Shown: positions 25,093 to 38,002, numbered from the stretch's first letter. The stretch is 64,000 bases of DNA from Embiotoca jacksoni (GCA_022577435.1 JAKOON010000005.1:21576724-21640723), one strand, 5' to 3'. Notes: a model not told the origin generated them from the letters alone. A program made the numbers and translations.

Positions 25093-25639
25093 TTCTTTTG
25101 TACACTTACTCCCCTCGTGATTTGATTAATAAGAAATCCAGCTTGAGCAGAGTGCTTCCCCCCCACCCCCTGCGCCTCCTCATGCCCCTCCTCATCTCCC
25201 GTTCCTCTTCTTGGTTCAGTGCCTGGTTAGGCTGTCCTGGCAGTATAAACAAAGCTAATGTTTTTTCTGACACCAGCTGTTTTATGACCACATTTACAAC
25301 GCGAATAGTGGCTTCCTTATCTAATGACAGTTGTCCCGGTGTACAACGTTTTTCACCTTTGCAATTGAAATATAGCATTGGAACTTAAAAGTATCGTGGT
25401 AGACCATAAGAAATTGATTAGTATAGTCAGAGTTTGTGTGAATACGTGTAGCCCTATTCACTTCTCTGTATCTGTGCTCTTGTGTGCCCTTACATGTGGA
25501 CATTTGTGCGACAGCTTGTGTGTGTCTGATTGCTTGTGTATCTATGCATGTGCATTTGAACAAGTGCTGACTGCACATGTTATCTCACACACAGCACGTC
25601 GCATCTGTGGCTGTTAGCTTCGAGGAAAGGGAACGTTGA

Positions 25640-25795
25640 GGGAGTGTCACATTTACAGTAGGCATGTTGTTGGTTTACAATCCTAATATTTAATATTTTT
25701 TACTGTTATTTTATTGCTTTCCTGTATCTATAAATGCTGCTGTAGCGAAACAATTTCCCCTTGGGGATTAATAACCTTGGGGATTAATAAAGTAA
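25640..25795 (+). mobile_element. 3' tail of a non-LTR/SINE-like retroelement, ending in a tetranucleotide repeat
   Basis: The words TGTATCTATAAATGCTGCTGTA and AATTTCCCCTTGGGGAT followed by AATAAAGTA and (CTAT)n match a 3' end I recall as common in fish retroposons. A 16-bp segment, CCTTGGGGATTAATAA, is tandemly duplicated exactly (25759-25774 and 25775-25790). No coding part of the element is present. Confidence 0.6.
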
Positions 25796-25966
<171 letters not shown>

Positions 25967-26904
25967 ACAGTCCTGTGTATGTATTCCTATGGAACACCAT
26001 TCATATTTGCTTTTTGGTCTGTCCATATGTCAGATGGAAATTCATCCTCTTTTTTTCTGTTTTGTATTGTGGACTGAAATCATGAGGCGATTCCAACTAG
26101 TCGAAATACTGTCGTCAGGAAGAGCATAAAGTCTGATGACCAGCATGACAGTATCTCCCCGCTAGCTTGTCGGATGCATTATTCTATAAATAAGCAGAGA
26201 TGAGAGAGCTAAAAAAGCCGACAGGATGGTCAATAGTGGCCTTGAGAGGGAGAGAAAGGGAGAAAGAGGGAGGGGGGGGGGGACAATGTCCAGCTCCAGC
26301 TCCCCCACAGAGGACAGAGCTCAGGCAGGCGGCAGGAACACAAGGCTAAACTGCTCTGTATGGACAAGATGTTCCTCTTCACTGGTGTGTGTGCACTTTT
26401 CCATTTAACCCCAAAGTCTCCCCACAACAGGTTTCCCACCAGTGGATCTGTTGGCCATGATGCCTTTACACATGTGACATCACTTCAATTAAAGATGTAT
26501 GTACAGATGGGGAACAGATTTGAAGTAGACCTGGTTTAATGAGCTGTACAGGGACTTATTGAATGATTTGATGACTACAAACATAGACGCAGTATGCTGT
26601 GGTTTATCAGTCAGATTCAGCGCTCTGCACTGCCATCAATAAAACACTAATTGGGGGAATGTGTTTTGGAAGAATGATGTTCGTTCCTTCATAGGTTTCC
26701 AGACATTTGGGGAATCTATGAAGGGGGAGAGTTGAACATAAGGTACAATGTTGGTCTTTTCTTAAAGTCTGTCCTTTATCGGTATGTGTCAGTGCTGAGA
26801 AAAAAAGAACAGAGGTGCGGCAACCAACCAACCAAGCAGCAGTGACGAGTGAGATAATGCTTTGTCTAGACGCTCAGAAGTCATTTCATTAGCCAGCAAT
26901 TTGT

Positions 26905-26930
26905 CCCCCCCCCCCCCCCCCCCCCCCCCC
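26905..26930. repeat. poly(C) run (26 nt)
   Basis: An uninterrupted C run followed by ACC units. The opposite strand is a 26-base G run. Length in the assembly may be unreliable. Confidence 0.9.
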
Positions 26931-29900
26931 ACCACCACCACGAGATGCCCAGTAAAGAGACAGGGTCACTGGAGCGCCTGTGCTGATGTTGGTAGCCATT
27001 ATGCCTCAGGAAGTAGTCCAGATCAATCCAGGTCAGGGGACATCGATCAGACAGATTTGTCTCGGGATAGTCTCCTGTAGATGATGTGCTATGTTCTCGG
27101 TATCGTGTCTTTCCACTCAGACCTTTTGGCGCAGACTGAACACTGAACAGTTTCTGTAGTGATAGATAAATATTCAAACTTACTAGCCTGATTTTGATGC
27201 AGTGCAAAAAAAATTAAATCAATTTATTTATATCTCAACCTGAAATAGTTTTAAAGTCGGATTTGTCTAAAGAACAGAACTTTGAGGACAGGCCTGGGTG
27301 AGTTGAATGAGAAGCAGGTTTTATATTAAAAGGCTATTTGTACTTACAAAGGACTACTTGGCAGGTTTTGGTGGCATCTAAAGGCGTCCTCATCAATACT
27401 CTGTCATGTTGTCAGCGGAGTATAAATGAGGGGTTTTAATAAAAGACAGCAAATAAGAAGCAGGTCACGGCGAGAATGTGAGGGCCACTCACAGCCCTGC
27501 TCTCCACGCTCTATTCTTCTTCCCTCCCTTTCAGTCCATCTCTCGCCCTCACATGGCATGCAGAACTGCCCTGATCCTCCCAAAAAGAAGATTAACAAAC
27601 CCCTGACAGAGAAGTAATCTCTCTAAAAACATTGACTATTACCATTTCAACATGCTGCCTCTAAACAGTGGAAAATGGCTCTGTGGTATGCTTAATTGCA
27701 GTGTTTGGGACACACAGTGTTCCTTTAGGTATGCTAAATGGAAAGCCTTGGCTACTGAAGGCATTCCAACGTTGTAAATGTACAACAATGGACCTTTACA
27801 GTTTTGCGCTTGGCATAGAGTTCAGAAATGCAAATAAACTTCAAGGGGACATTTTAAAGGGAAGGTATTTTGCATTGTGTTGGTTTTGACAGCAGTACAG
27901 AGGGTTTGCTTGTTTAGATTTTAGATCATACATAGGTTTGAACTTCAATTTGAGTGAACACTTGATTCATGAGGACTAGCGGAGCTTTCCCAATGTAGTA
28001 TAATTGGTCACATTGTTGCCTGTGTATGTTCTCATGAGATAACATTCCAGCCATTTGACCTCTTACTTTTGGTTCATTTAATTACTTATCTGTGTTCTGC
28101 ACAAGGCTCTGAGCCGTGCTGCTGCTTTTAGTGTTGCGTCCAGACCAGCTGTGCAGAATTTCTGAACAAGCAAAAGCAGAATTTCAAGAGTTTCCTGTGC
28201 ATTTCTAAAGATTTTTGTCAGCTATGATTCTGAGCTCTTCCCCAATGTTAGGGGAGCATGTGTGGCCTTCAGGCCACTGAACTGTGTAGGCAATGTTAAA
28301 TGAACTCTTTGACCACAGTGCTAAAACTGACAGAGAGTCAATGACTGACTAAGATCAGGGGGTTGAATTTCTGTGATACAAATGCAAAGAGCAGGAGGCC
28401 TCAATCTGGCCTCGTAAAACCCCCGAGCTATCCATAATCATGCTGGCAGATAAGCAATGCTGGAATTTTCCATAAGAGGAACAGGCTGGCTCTGTGTCCG
28501 TCCATCCATCTTTATGTCCATCAGTCTGTGCTTGTGATTATCCTGTCGGGCTCTCAGTCACACACTGTTGACACTGCTCTGTGACGCAACCCATCATTCA
28601 AATTATTTTTAGAGTAAAATCCAGGCACAGGAATTGGTAATCCAAGGAGTGACATCTGGCCTTCAGGGCTTATGTGATTAGCAGAGAGCCTTGCCCCTAA
28701 TAGCCTAGCGGACGTTCTTCATTACCTCTCTGGACCGGCCATACCTACGGCACTGAAGTGACCGGGCGTGGGCACTTAAAGCACACCCTGAAAAAAAAAG
28801 GTCCGAAGGATTGTTCAGGCACACACTGTGTGTGCAGATATCATGGTGCAGGCTTAAATAACTGCTACAGGAAGCAGGGAGGTGCTATGCTATATCAGCT
28901 ACTGTGCAACACTCACCGAGCTTACAGTGAGCCCTCTAATATGCACCGCAGCTTCAATCCCGCCGCATTAGGGCTAAGACCAGATGACCACAGAGATAAC
29001 TAGTAAGTCTAAGCAAGTCCAACAAAATTCAGACAACTAGGTGGAAGAGGTCGGGAGCATGTAAAAAAAACAAACAAACAAAAAAAACAACAACTCACAA
29101 TTGAAGCAAAGTGTAATGGAGGGCTGCCAGCTTCAGACTGAATTAATCATCATCACCACTGAAAGTGCTAATAATGACAAAGTGACCAGGCATGTCCCCT
29201 CCTCTCTGCTCTCAACAATTACAGAAGTGGTCCCATCTCGGAGGGAGTGTGGTCCTTTAATTATCTTTGAACAGAAGAAAACTTCCCAGCTTTCAAGATG
29301 TCTAATAAACACACAAAAGCAGCAATTTCTTCCAGCTGTAAACAAAGTTTAAGGGCTGTTTGCATGAACGCTGTTAGTGTTTGTGTGCGCATTATAACAT
29401 TCTTTGAATTGTGCATCAGTTGATCAGCAGCTAAGGCCTAATTGTGTGTGTGGGCGTCGGCGCGGCCAGGTGGAAGCTCTTACGTTTGTTAGCAGTAAAC
29501 TTAATTTTGGGTTTTACTGGAAGCTGTTGAAACATAGCATTAACTATAAGTCTCATATAAGCCTTCCTTGTGCTGTAATAATCATTTCAATGCTACAAAC
29601 AACAAGCCTGTTTACAAAAAGAGAGAGATAAAGAAAGGGACTATTTTTGGGCAGTTGTTTGCTTGGAGAAGCTTTTGCTTATTCTGAGGCAGCTCGTTCC
29701 CAGGAGTTCAGAGCACAGCCTCGCTGCAGTTTTGCTTTTGTTTTGTTGTCTTCAGGATCTATGGTTGAGAGGGAGTTCAGTGCCCCTTTTCTGTTTTCAT
29801 AAGTTACTTGAACAAAATTTCCTCCACCATTTTTCCCCAAAGTGAATAATTGTGTACCAATAAATGCGAAGGCTTGGTTGCGTAGTGGGGAAGGAAATTG

Positions 29901-30466
29901 CAATCAGTCACTCAGACTGTTTTTGCGGTTGCCTATTTTTGTGTACGATTTTCTGTTGCTTTTTTGTCTCCATGGAGTGTCCTTTGAAAGGGTATTCTTT
30001 TAGTATTCACTCAGCCTATTTACTTTGCCGCAGATGGGAACAGTGGGGAAATGGCATTTCCTTTGCACGAACCTGTGGTTTGCATAAATACTACTCAGTC
30101 TAAATCTACTGATGTTTTAGCAAAACCATTTATCTCTATAAAATATCAAATATAAAAAGCAACTTTACCCTATATTATATTAACAAAAACACCCCCTTCT
30201 CGTGTTTTAATGACATAGTATTTATGATTTACGAGGAAGATACTTATTTATCGCACTACTCAGAAATAATTTACCACCAAAGCCACAATTCAGAAAGTTA
30301 TTTTATATCTCTGCGATGATGTTAAAGAGTTCAGGGGGTCAAACTACTGAAGCAACAGCATATGCTTGATGTTTTAATGACCGACTCTGACCCAAGCTGT
30401 CTTTATTTAAAGCTTCTGGCTGCCACTCGTGTTTCAGACACTCTCAAATTCCTAACCTCTCACTTT

Positions 30467-30518
30467 CATTCCCTTCCTGTCTTCCTCACTCCTCCCCTCT
30501 GTTCCCCTCTTGTCACAG
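30467..30518 (+). promoter_or_regulatory. hipk2: hipk2 exon 2 3' splice site with long pyrimidine tract
   Basis: A stretch of about 45 bases rich in C and T ends in TCACAG, immediately before the GT that completes the glycine codon. It lacks AG dinucleotides close to the acceptor, so the splice site is unambiguous. Confidence 0.9.
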
Positions 30519-31698
30519 GTATGGCCTCGCAAGTGCAAGTGTTCTCCCCTCACACTCTCCAGTCAAGTGCCTTCTTTAGCGTGAAGAAACTGAAGGTGGA
30601 GCAGAGTTGCAACTGGGATATGACAGGGTACGGCACACACAGCAAAGTCTACACCCACAACAGCAGCAAGAACGTGTCGGCCACCAGTGGCCCCCTAGGC
30701 ATCAACAGCTCCCTGCAGGTCGCCAGCTCCACCCTGCCCTACGAGCAGGCTCTCATCTTCCCAGCCAGTGCGGGCCACATCGTGGTCGCCTCAGCCAGCA
30801 GCACTTCGGGGGCCGTGGGGTCTCTGCTGGTCAGTGGGGGTGGAGGCAGCAGCAGCAACAGTAGTGGTGGTGGAGGTGGCGGGGGCGGCATTGGTGTGGG
30901 TGGCGTGGTCGGCGTCCACAACCTGACGCGCCGCAGCACGGTCAGTCTTCTGGACACCTACCAGCGATGCGGGCTTAAACGCAAGAGTGAGGAGCTTGAC
31001 AACAACAGCAGTGTGCAGATCATTGAGGAGCACGGCCCGCCAATGATCCAGAACGGAGCAGCCAGTGGAGCCACGGTGGCCACGGTGGCCACCGCCACCT
31101 CCACAGCTACGTCCAAGAACAGCGGCTCCAACAATGAGGGGGACTACCAGCTGGTGCAGCACGAGGTGCTCTGCTCCATGACCAACACCTACGAAGTCTT
31201 GGAGTTCCTGGGACGAGGAACCTTCGGACAGGTGGTTAAATGCTGGAAGAGGGGCACCAACGAGATCGTGGCAATCAAGATCTTGAAGAACCACCCGTCG
31301 TATGCACGGCAGGGCCAGATCGAGGTCAGCATCCTGGCACGTCTGAGCACGGAGAGCGCAGACGACTATAACTTTGTGAGGGCCTACGAGTGCTTCCAGC
31401 ACAAGAACCACACGTGCCTGGTATTTGAGATGTTGGAGCAGAACCTGTACGACTTCCTCAAGCAGAACAAGTTCAGCCCTCTGCCGCTCAAGTACATCAG
31501 ACCCGTGCTGCAGCAGGTGGCCACAGCGCTCATGAAACTGAAGAGCCTGGGGCTGATCCACGCTGACCTGAAGCCAGAGAACATCATGCTCGTGGACCCA
31601 TCTCGACAGCCCTACAGGGTCAAAGTCATTGACTTTGGCTCAGCCAGCCATGTGTCCAAAGCAGTCTGCTCCACTTACCTACAGTCCAGATACTACAG
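30519..31698 (+). CDS. hipk2: hipk2 coding exon 2: N-terminal region and first half of the Ser/Thr-Tyr kinase domain
   Basis: HIPK2 is a nuclear dual-specificity kinase of the DYRK/HIPK group. It phosphorylates p53 and transcription cofactors in DNA-damage, apoptosis, Wnt and TGF-beta signalling. The exon opens after a strong pyrimidine tract and CAG (30516-30518) and ends at a GTAAGA donor (31699). Counting from the exon 1 Met, visible features are: the sumoylation consensus LKVE with Lys32, as in human; a Gly/Ser-rich tract at about residues 112-139; the conserved RRSTVSLLDTYQ and LKRKSEE segments; the kinase start near 230 with glycine loop LGRGTFGQV (237-245); ATP-binding Lys260; catalytic HADLKPEN with Asp356; DFG Asp378; and activation-loop Tyr393 in STYLQSRYYR. 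Kinase residues sit 32 positions later than in human HIPK2 (Lys228, Asp324, Tyr361). Residues such as MTNTYEVLE, GTNEIVAI and STESADDYNF match HIPK2 rather than HIPK1. The exon ends in phase 2 inside the Arg codon before APE, so the window encodes only about 400 residues of a protein normally near 1,200. Confidence 0.97.
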
Positions 31699-32460
31699 GT
31701 AAGAGCAGCAACTTTGACCACATAATGAAATGGATACGAAAGACTTAAATTAGGTCTTTTATGTAAAAGGCACAAAAATGTGTCCATCTGTTGGTTCCTG
31801 TTCGCTCTGTTTGGATGATCATTGTGCTTCCCGCATCTTGTTTGATTTATCACTGCTTTTATAGGAATGTTTTCATAGTTGAGTTGATTATTTGGCCAAA
31901 CATCCAGCCAGATTTGTTGCCAATGTTATGAGCTGCTCTCTTCGTCTCAATTCTGTCTTTACTCCCCTAGTTAACCCTCTTTCAACGTGATACAGGGCAG
32001 TAAAACTCTCGCTGAGTAGCCAGCTTCATATTGTGGTTAATGGGATAAAATATGCATGTTTTAGTCCCACTTTGATGATTACAGCAGACCTGTTTAGTTA
32101 CTTTGCAACTTTTTGAAGCTCTGGTAACGGTGTGATGGACCACAGGGAATATTTGAAGCTCTGACCTTGTCTTAGTGTCAGGGGAAGAAAGTGTATTTTC
32201 AAAAGAGGGTTTTTGAAAAGCTCTCAGAGAAACTCCCATATAAGAAGAAGGGCGCCAATCATGTAGGGTGGCAGTCTGCCCACAGGCCCCCAGACCCTCA
32301 GCTCCCCATAACCGTGGCTGGCTCCCATTTCCCTGAGGATAGAGATGAGGGGTCAGCCCGAGTTCTACTGTAATATGTGCTTGTAATCCACACCAGCGGG
32401 CCCTGCATTAGAACCAGATGACTCTCTGGGAAGACCTTTCTTTCTTCTCCCAGTGCTTTT

Positions 32461-32468
32461 AAAAAAAA

Positions 32469-32500
<32 letters not shown>

Positions 32501-32503
32501 TAA
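32461..32503. repeat. A-rich (AAT)n microsatellite
   Basis: A ten-base A run, about eight TAA units and a further A run. Confidence 0.9.
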
Positions 32504-32667
32504 TTTGCACCCATAGCAAACAGTGTGTTTAGGTTTCAGCAGAGGCAGCATTTGGGGAAACTGTGCAAGGAATCGAACAGTGTCTGCACACAGAGAAGCT
32601 TTGTTTGGGGCTCGGGCCTGGTGTCGAAGGAAGAACAGGTGTGTGTGAGCCATGCTACCGCATACGT

Positions 32668-32830
<163 letters not shown>

Positions 32831-33419
32831 GACCAGGTGTTGGCTCTGCAACTATGCATAGTGCAAAGAAGTTTGCGGCCTCCGTTTAGTGGATTCTGTT
32901 GATGGAGCAGTTTAGATTTGTTATCTTTACAGTTTATCTCTGGCTTTTTAAATGTGCTCCACTGAAGACCTGCTGTATCCACAACATTAAAACGTTTTAT
33001 CACACCTGACAGGTGTATTATTTTAACCTTCCTATCGTGTTTATGCTACTCAATTTTACAAACACTTTTTCCTCCTCTCTTAAAACTGTTAAGATATGTG
33101 CATGGGAACTGGATTGTATCCATGCCAACAGGGCAGTGCTGTTATATCAGTTTAAATCTGTCATCCTGAAGTAAACAGCACCAGTAGCTGTTGTTGCTCC
33201 TCGCTGTAGGTCAACAAGCAGGTTATAAAATGCTCCTGTTTGTTTTCTCTGGGAGTGACGAGCGGAGGAGAGCGGAGAGATCATCCCTTCATTTCCTCTC
33301 GGGGAGCGGAGTAGGGAAAATAAAGGCTGACATTGACCAGAAAAGTATCCACCACCAGCCACTAAAACCTACACCAGGGACTTGTTGACCCTGGTTCGAA
33401 GCACTGGGAGCAGTGAGAG

Positions 33420-33422
<3 letters not shown>

Positions 33423-33504
<82 letters not shown>
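33423..33504. repeat. (TG)n microsatellite
   Basis: About 40 TG units. A second array in the same orientation follows after about 50 bp of unique sequence. Confidence 0.97.
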
Positions 33505-33505
<1 letters not shown>

Positions 33506-33550
33506 TGTTTGTCATGGATCTTTCTGTACTGCATAATAACTGTGTGTCAA

Positions 33551-33553
<3 letters not shown>

Positions 33554-33631
<78 letters not shown>
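33554..33631. repeat. (TG)n microsatellite, second of a pair
   Basis: About 39 TG units separated from the previous array by a unique spacer of about 50 bp. The pair is in inverted orientation to the CA arrays at 32670 and 34229. Confidence 0.97.
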
Positions 33632-33633
<2 letters not shown>

Positions 33634-34209
33634 TTACCAGCATTCATTGTGAGGAATGAGGCAAGTCTTACAATTCGATTCAAAGAATGAGCTCATGGGA
33701 GATGAGTGCTATGGGTGTCTTAACATTTCGGGCAGCAAACAAACTTTGGCTGCGGGTGGAGTTCACGGGGAGTTCAAAAGCTTAGAGGAGAACATCAAAC
33801 CATCTTTGATGATTTCAGATGAGGAGATACACAGTCGCAGGGTACTTTCTGTCTGCCTGTATACCTTCACAGGGTGGAACCTACGTACAGGTGTGCTCTC
33901 CCGGCTCCAACTACCGGACGCTGTGTTACTCTATATCCTCCACAATAGCAACCACACCCCTGCGTTGCATTCTTTAATTCTTGTTGAATAAAATATTAGT
34001 TTGTCCTCAGCCTGTTTTTGATTGATGAGCTGATATGACCTCAGAAAATGAAAGCAAAGAGGGATTCTGAGATCACTGTGTTCCTTCTTCACCTCTTTTT
34101 CAATCTTTTTATGTCTACTGAAGTAATTTGAAACCTATTTCAGACATTATAGACCTACAAAAGCCATTATCACTCACTTTCATCCATCCATTTGGTGGGA
34201 GTTTGATAT

Positions 34210-34234
34210 CCCCCCCCCCCCCCCCACTCACACA

Positions 34235-34318
<84 letters not shown>
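34210..34318. repeat. poly(C) run followed by (CA)n microsatellite
   Basis: A run of C (34210-34225) passes through ACTCACACTCA into about 80 bp of CA repeat. Confidence 0.97.
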
Positions 34319-34320
<2 letters not shown>

Positions 34321-35250
34321 GCTGTTCGCATTTCAGATGCCACAGATATTATTTGCCATTTGACGTTGCGTTTGCAGTAACGGCTTTGCAAACGAGTCAT
34401 GGATTTTCCACAAGGTTGACTCATGCAAATAAAACACCCCTATTCAAGGTAAACAAGAGCAGCAGCTCCCAGGGTGCTTAGAGTTTCAACTTTGTTCGCT
34501 TCACTGCTTTGCGAATACAGGGTCATGTAGCCGAGCTCATCGATCCTTGTCAAACAGGCCTGTCTGTGTAGGACCGCTACACTTGGTGATACTGTGCTTT
34601 TAATACAGACAGTCTAAATGTATTATTACTTTAAACTGTTTAATCTGCTGCAGCATCTCTCTGTCCTGTTCTTAATGATTCTACGGTGTTTACATCGTCA
34701 TTACATCACCTTGTGACCTAACTCTGGTCCTACTTTTTTTGTATTTTTGTTTTTTGTATCCTCCTTTCCTGCTCTTCCTTCTTCCCATTTCACCGTAGCT
34801 AATGATGTAAGAGGTAAGCTGTCTAGTCAAGCTTACCTTATGCCATATATAGGGATTGTTATTTTGTCCTAGTTTACCATTTTTGTCTTATTTATCTCAT
34901 CGTGCAAAGGACGTTGTTTAGGTTTGTGTACAGTTTCGTGAGGCCGTGCAGCTGCTACGAGCGAGCCTCGCGGCGGCAGCCGGTAGTGGAAGGGAAGTGA
35001 AATGTGCTAACGGAGGGAGGGATTGGAGGAGGCACGTGCTCTCACCCTACATGACTGTCTGTCTATTAAGAGGTCTGCACGGGACTCTCAGACAAAACTA
35101 CGAGGTTTCCTCAGACCAATATTGTTTTTAAAAGGGTCAATTCATACAAATGACAAACGCGTATCTACACTATCTACAGCCATGTTGGTTTTGTTTCCCA
35201 GGTTTTTGAGTTTTCTGTCCCCGGTACAGTAGAGATGAATGCCGTGCCGT

Positions 35251-35340
35251 TGCTTTGGATAATCCGACAACAGTCATTTATTTTCACGGAGACACTCTTT
35301 TTCTACGCTTTTGCTTTGGATAATCCGACAACAGTCATTT
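35251..35340. repeat. exact 29-bp direct repeat, 61-bp period
   Basis: The 29 bases at 35251-35279 (beginning TGCTTTGGATAATCC, ending CAGTCATTT) recur without change at 35312-35340. The 32 bp between them are unique. There is no third copy nearby. It looks like a recent short duplication. Confidence 0.95.
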
Positions 35341-35739
35341 GTTTTGGTGGAAAGTAGCTCCAAAGAAAATCGTTCAGAGTATAGATATGTGGATTATCTG
35401 GAGTAGCAGGAATATTGTTTCCCATGAATAATAACGTTGAGGGCCACTAACAGAATTTTGTACCAGGGTTGCAGGCTGTAATCCCGGAGGCAAATGTTTA
35501 AAAACCACAGCGAGTAAAACCCAAAGAGGCTGTGCCATACTGTTAGTCTTCTGTCGAAAGACATTACTAGGACCCCCCTTCTTTCCCCCGGCTACATTTT
35601 AAAGTAAAGTGACCTCCAGCGCTCGTATAAATAATGACAATCTGGTGTCCAGGAGAAGTTACACCAGATGACATCTATGTAATGTGAGTTTTTCTTTGGT
35701 AGGAGGAAGCAGGTGGGCTGGATGGTCTGATATAACAGC

Positions 35740-35935
35740 AGACTTGAGGGCAGGACACCGCTGTTCGCATCCCATTTCCAATCACGAGGCAGGACGGTTT
35801 ACTGTTGCCATGACGATAGAGGCTGCGTGGCTTCAAGGAAGTAGTCGCAACAAAGATCAAGTCATCATTTTAACCCAAACCTTTATCTTTCCTTAACCCT
35901 ATCCAAGTGGGTTTTGTCCCTAAACCTAACCAAGC
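35740..35935 (-). mobile_element. dispersed family A fragment (minus orientation)
   Basis: On the reverse strand it shows GGTTAGGTTTAGGGAC, CACTTGGATAGGGTTAAGG and GGTTTGGGTTAAAATGATGA in order, matching the plus-strand copy at 8669. The distal part (about 35740-35850) corresponds less clearly. Confidence 0.65.
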
Positions 35936-35977
35936 TAGTGCAACACTATGAATGCCTTCCAAGAGAAGGTTTTCCTG

Positions 35978-36000
35978 CACACACACACACACACACACGC
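35978..36000. repeat. short (CA)n repeat
   Basis: About 11 CA units. Confidence 0.9.
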
Positions 36001-36651
36001 AGTTTTCAAGCAGGTAGCTCAGTCCGTCATTTCCTGTAGTAATTAAACATTTTAATATTAACAGCGCCGGAGCTGTATTGAACACACTGCATACGTGTCA
36101 GCAGCTTCCAGCTTGTACCTGTTATTAAAATGCACATATCACAGATCTCATAATTAACACATGAATGAACAACACATATGGTACAGCTGAGACTTAATAG
36201 GTGCAGGTATACTGCAGGTACAGCCGGGGGAATTAGTCTATTAGACATTGCGAGTGAAAGGATGAGTCAACAGCGTCTGAAAGGGAGGAATAGGCTTGTT
36301 GATGTCACCAGTAATCTGAAGTGGCCAGAGTCTGCACTCTCAGTGTTATCTGTGAAGCGAAAGGCCTCCAGCGGAAGGGATCTTAATGCATCCAAATGGA
36401 AACTTCACAAAAAGCCCTTATTACGGAGCTCTGTGCGTTTTCTCCTTCTACTTTTAGAATCCATATTTTTTTTTTTGTTCATGTTGGCAGTAAAGACGAG
36501 TGCAGCTGATGCTACACTCAGATCCCCGACGCCCCCGGGCTTATGTCCTGGCCTTAATAACTGATGAAATATGTATCTATCTCCATCAGGAGATGGGCGC
36601 AGTCTCTGCTCGGGCTGAGGTGGCTGAGTGTAAGACGAGTCTGTGCCCCAC

Positions 36652-36682
<31 letters not shown>

Positions 36683-36686
36683 TCTG
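36652..36686. repeat. (CTGT)n(CTAT)n repeat
   Basis: About three CTGT and five CTAT units, the same compound type as the array at 25796 but without the recognisable retroelement tail. Confidence 0.88.
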
Positions 36687-36823
36687 CTGTTGCCGCCAGA
36701 TAGACAGGACAGGCGTTCCAGCACATTTAGCCTGCCTCCGTGCGCAACTTCAAGGGGTATTTTAATGAATGAGGTTGCTATTAGTTACTGTTCTGTGAAG
36801 CGTGTGTTAAAGCTTATGTGCCA

Positions 36824-36831
36824 GAGAGAGG

Positions 36832-36867
<36 letters not shown>

Positions 36868-36871
36868 GAGG
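36824..36871. repeat. (GA)n purine repeat
   Basis: Interrupted GAGAGACAGAGA-type repeat on the sense strand. Confidence 0.88.
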
Positions 36872-37179
36872 GGTGGGCAAACGGCAGGATCAGGTTGCTC
36901 CAGAGGAAAAAAAGATGAATTCGAAAAGGAAGGGAAAGACAGATCCGCTCAGTGGCGACGGCGCCGGTAATATTGCAGGCATTGTTTATGGATGGGAGGG
37001 GAGAAAAAATGAGGGAAGAAGAGGGCAGAGGGGACGGAGGTGGGGGGTGTGCGCAAGGTTGTTGTTTTGCATTCCTCACCAGTACCTGGAACAGTGCGCT
37101 CTTTCCCCAAGCAGTGGCAGATTATTACTAATGCAGATGAGCTTTCATTAGCTTCAGCCTGACGGGTTGAACGTTGGTA

Positions 37180-37201
37180 CTTTTTTTTTTTTTTTTTTTT
37201 T
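37180..37201. repeat. poly(T) run
   Basis: A T run of about 21 bases; a TTG repeat (about 37268-37289) follows 70 bp later. Confidence 0.88.
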
Positions 37202-37982
37202 GGCTGACTTTCAACACGTTTTATATTTAGCTTTATATATTTTCAGCTTGCGGCCACTCAGGTGCCCGTTGTTGTTGTTGTTGTTGTTGACTGTAGATGT
37301 AGTCATTGTTTATTATGAGGCATATATAATAGAAAGAACCCTAAAATGCTAATCACTGCACAGTGTATTCACTATTGTGCTTTTTTTTAATTTTTTTTAT
37401 GACAGTCATAACACCTTAGTATGCACGACAGGATCCTAATAACCTGCTTCTCATTTATAATTTGCCTCTGGGCAGCTCTTCCATGTGTCTCTGCTGAGCA
37501 GTCAGCAAGCAGGAGACATGTTGCAGCTAAGCTAATTAACTACCGGTAGTCGAGCATATGCATCGGGACATATACAGCAGTCTGCCGCTCACAGTCGTTT
37601 TGCCGAATAATGAGTGTGAATTATTTAACTCTTAGGGAGGAATGTGAACTTTGCCACCCAGCTGATGGATACACCTATCAATACACTCTGACAGGCTGCG
37701 CAGGTGTGCGTGCGTGTGCGCACCCCTGCTGGCGTGGGACCGTGTGCACCTACGATAAGACGGAGCTTCACTGAGTTTCCCCACATCGTTTTATCCTGGC
37801 TACTCGTCTTTGTTCTCCCTCACAGTTCAATTTCCATACATTTCCCAGGATATTAAGCTGACGGAAATTAAGCTGCCTTGATAAAACACAGCGAGTCGCC
37901 CACTCAGGCTCACCAAGGCAGCAATCTCTCTGCTCTGTATTGATTGGCTTATTCGAGACACAGGGTTTTTCCTCACCTAAGC

Positions 37983-38002
37983 TTTTTTTTTTTTTTTTTT
38001 TT
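37983..38002. repeat. poly(T) run
   Basis: A T run of about 20 bases in intron 2. Confidence 0.88.

Noticed and set aside
30362..30518. Upstream extension of the large hipk2 ORF (start at 30362)
   Set aside because: The 53 extra residues are intron sequence before a strong acceptor and match no HIPK2 N-terminus. The real N-terminus is supplied by exon 1 at 13059.
30791..31561. 256-residue minus-strand ORF and a plus-strand 85-residue ORF within exon 2
   Set aside because: They are frame shadows of the GC-rich hipk2 coding exon, with no independent support.
33390..33412. tRNA B-box-like word (GGTTCGAAGC)
   Set aside because: No matching A box or cloverleaf-compatible arms were found around it.
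33656..33991. 111-residue plus-strand ORF ending near an AATAAA word
   Set aside because: No recognisable domain and no supporting signals; it begins inside sequence flanking a microsatellite.
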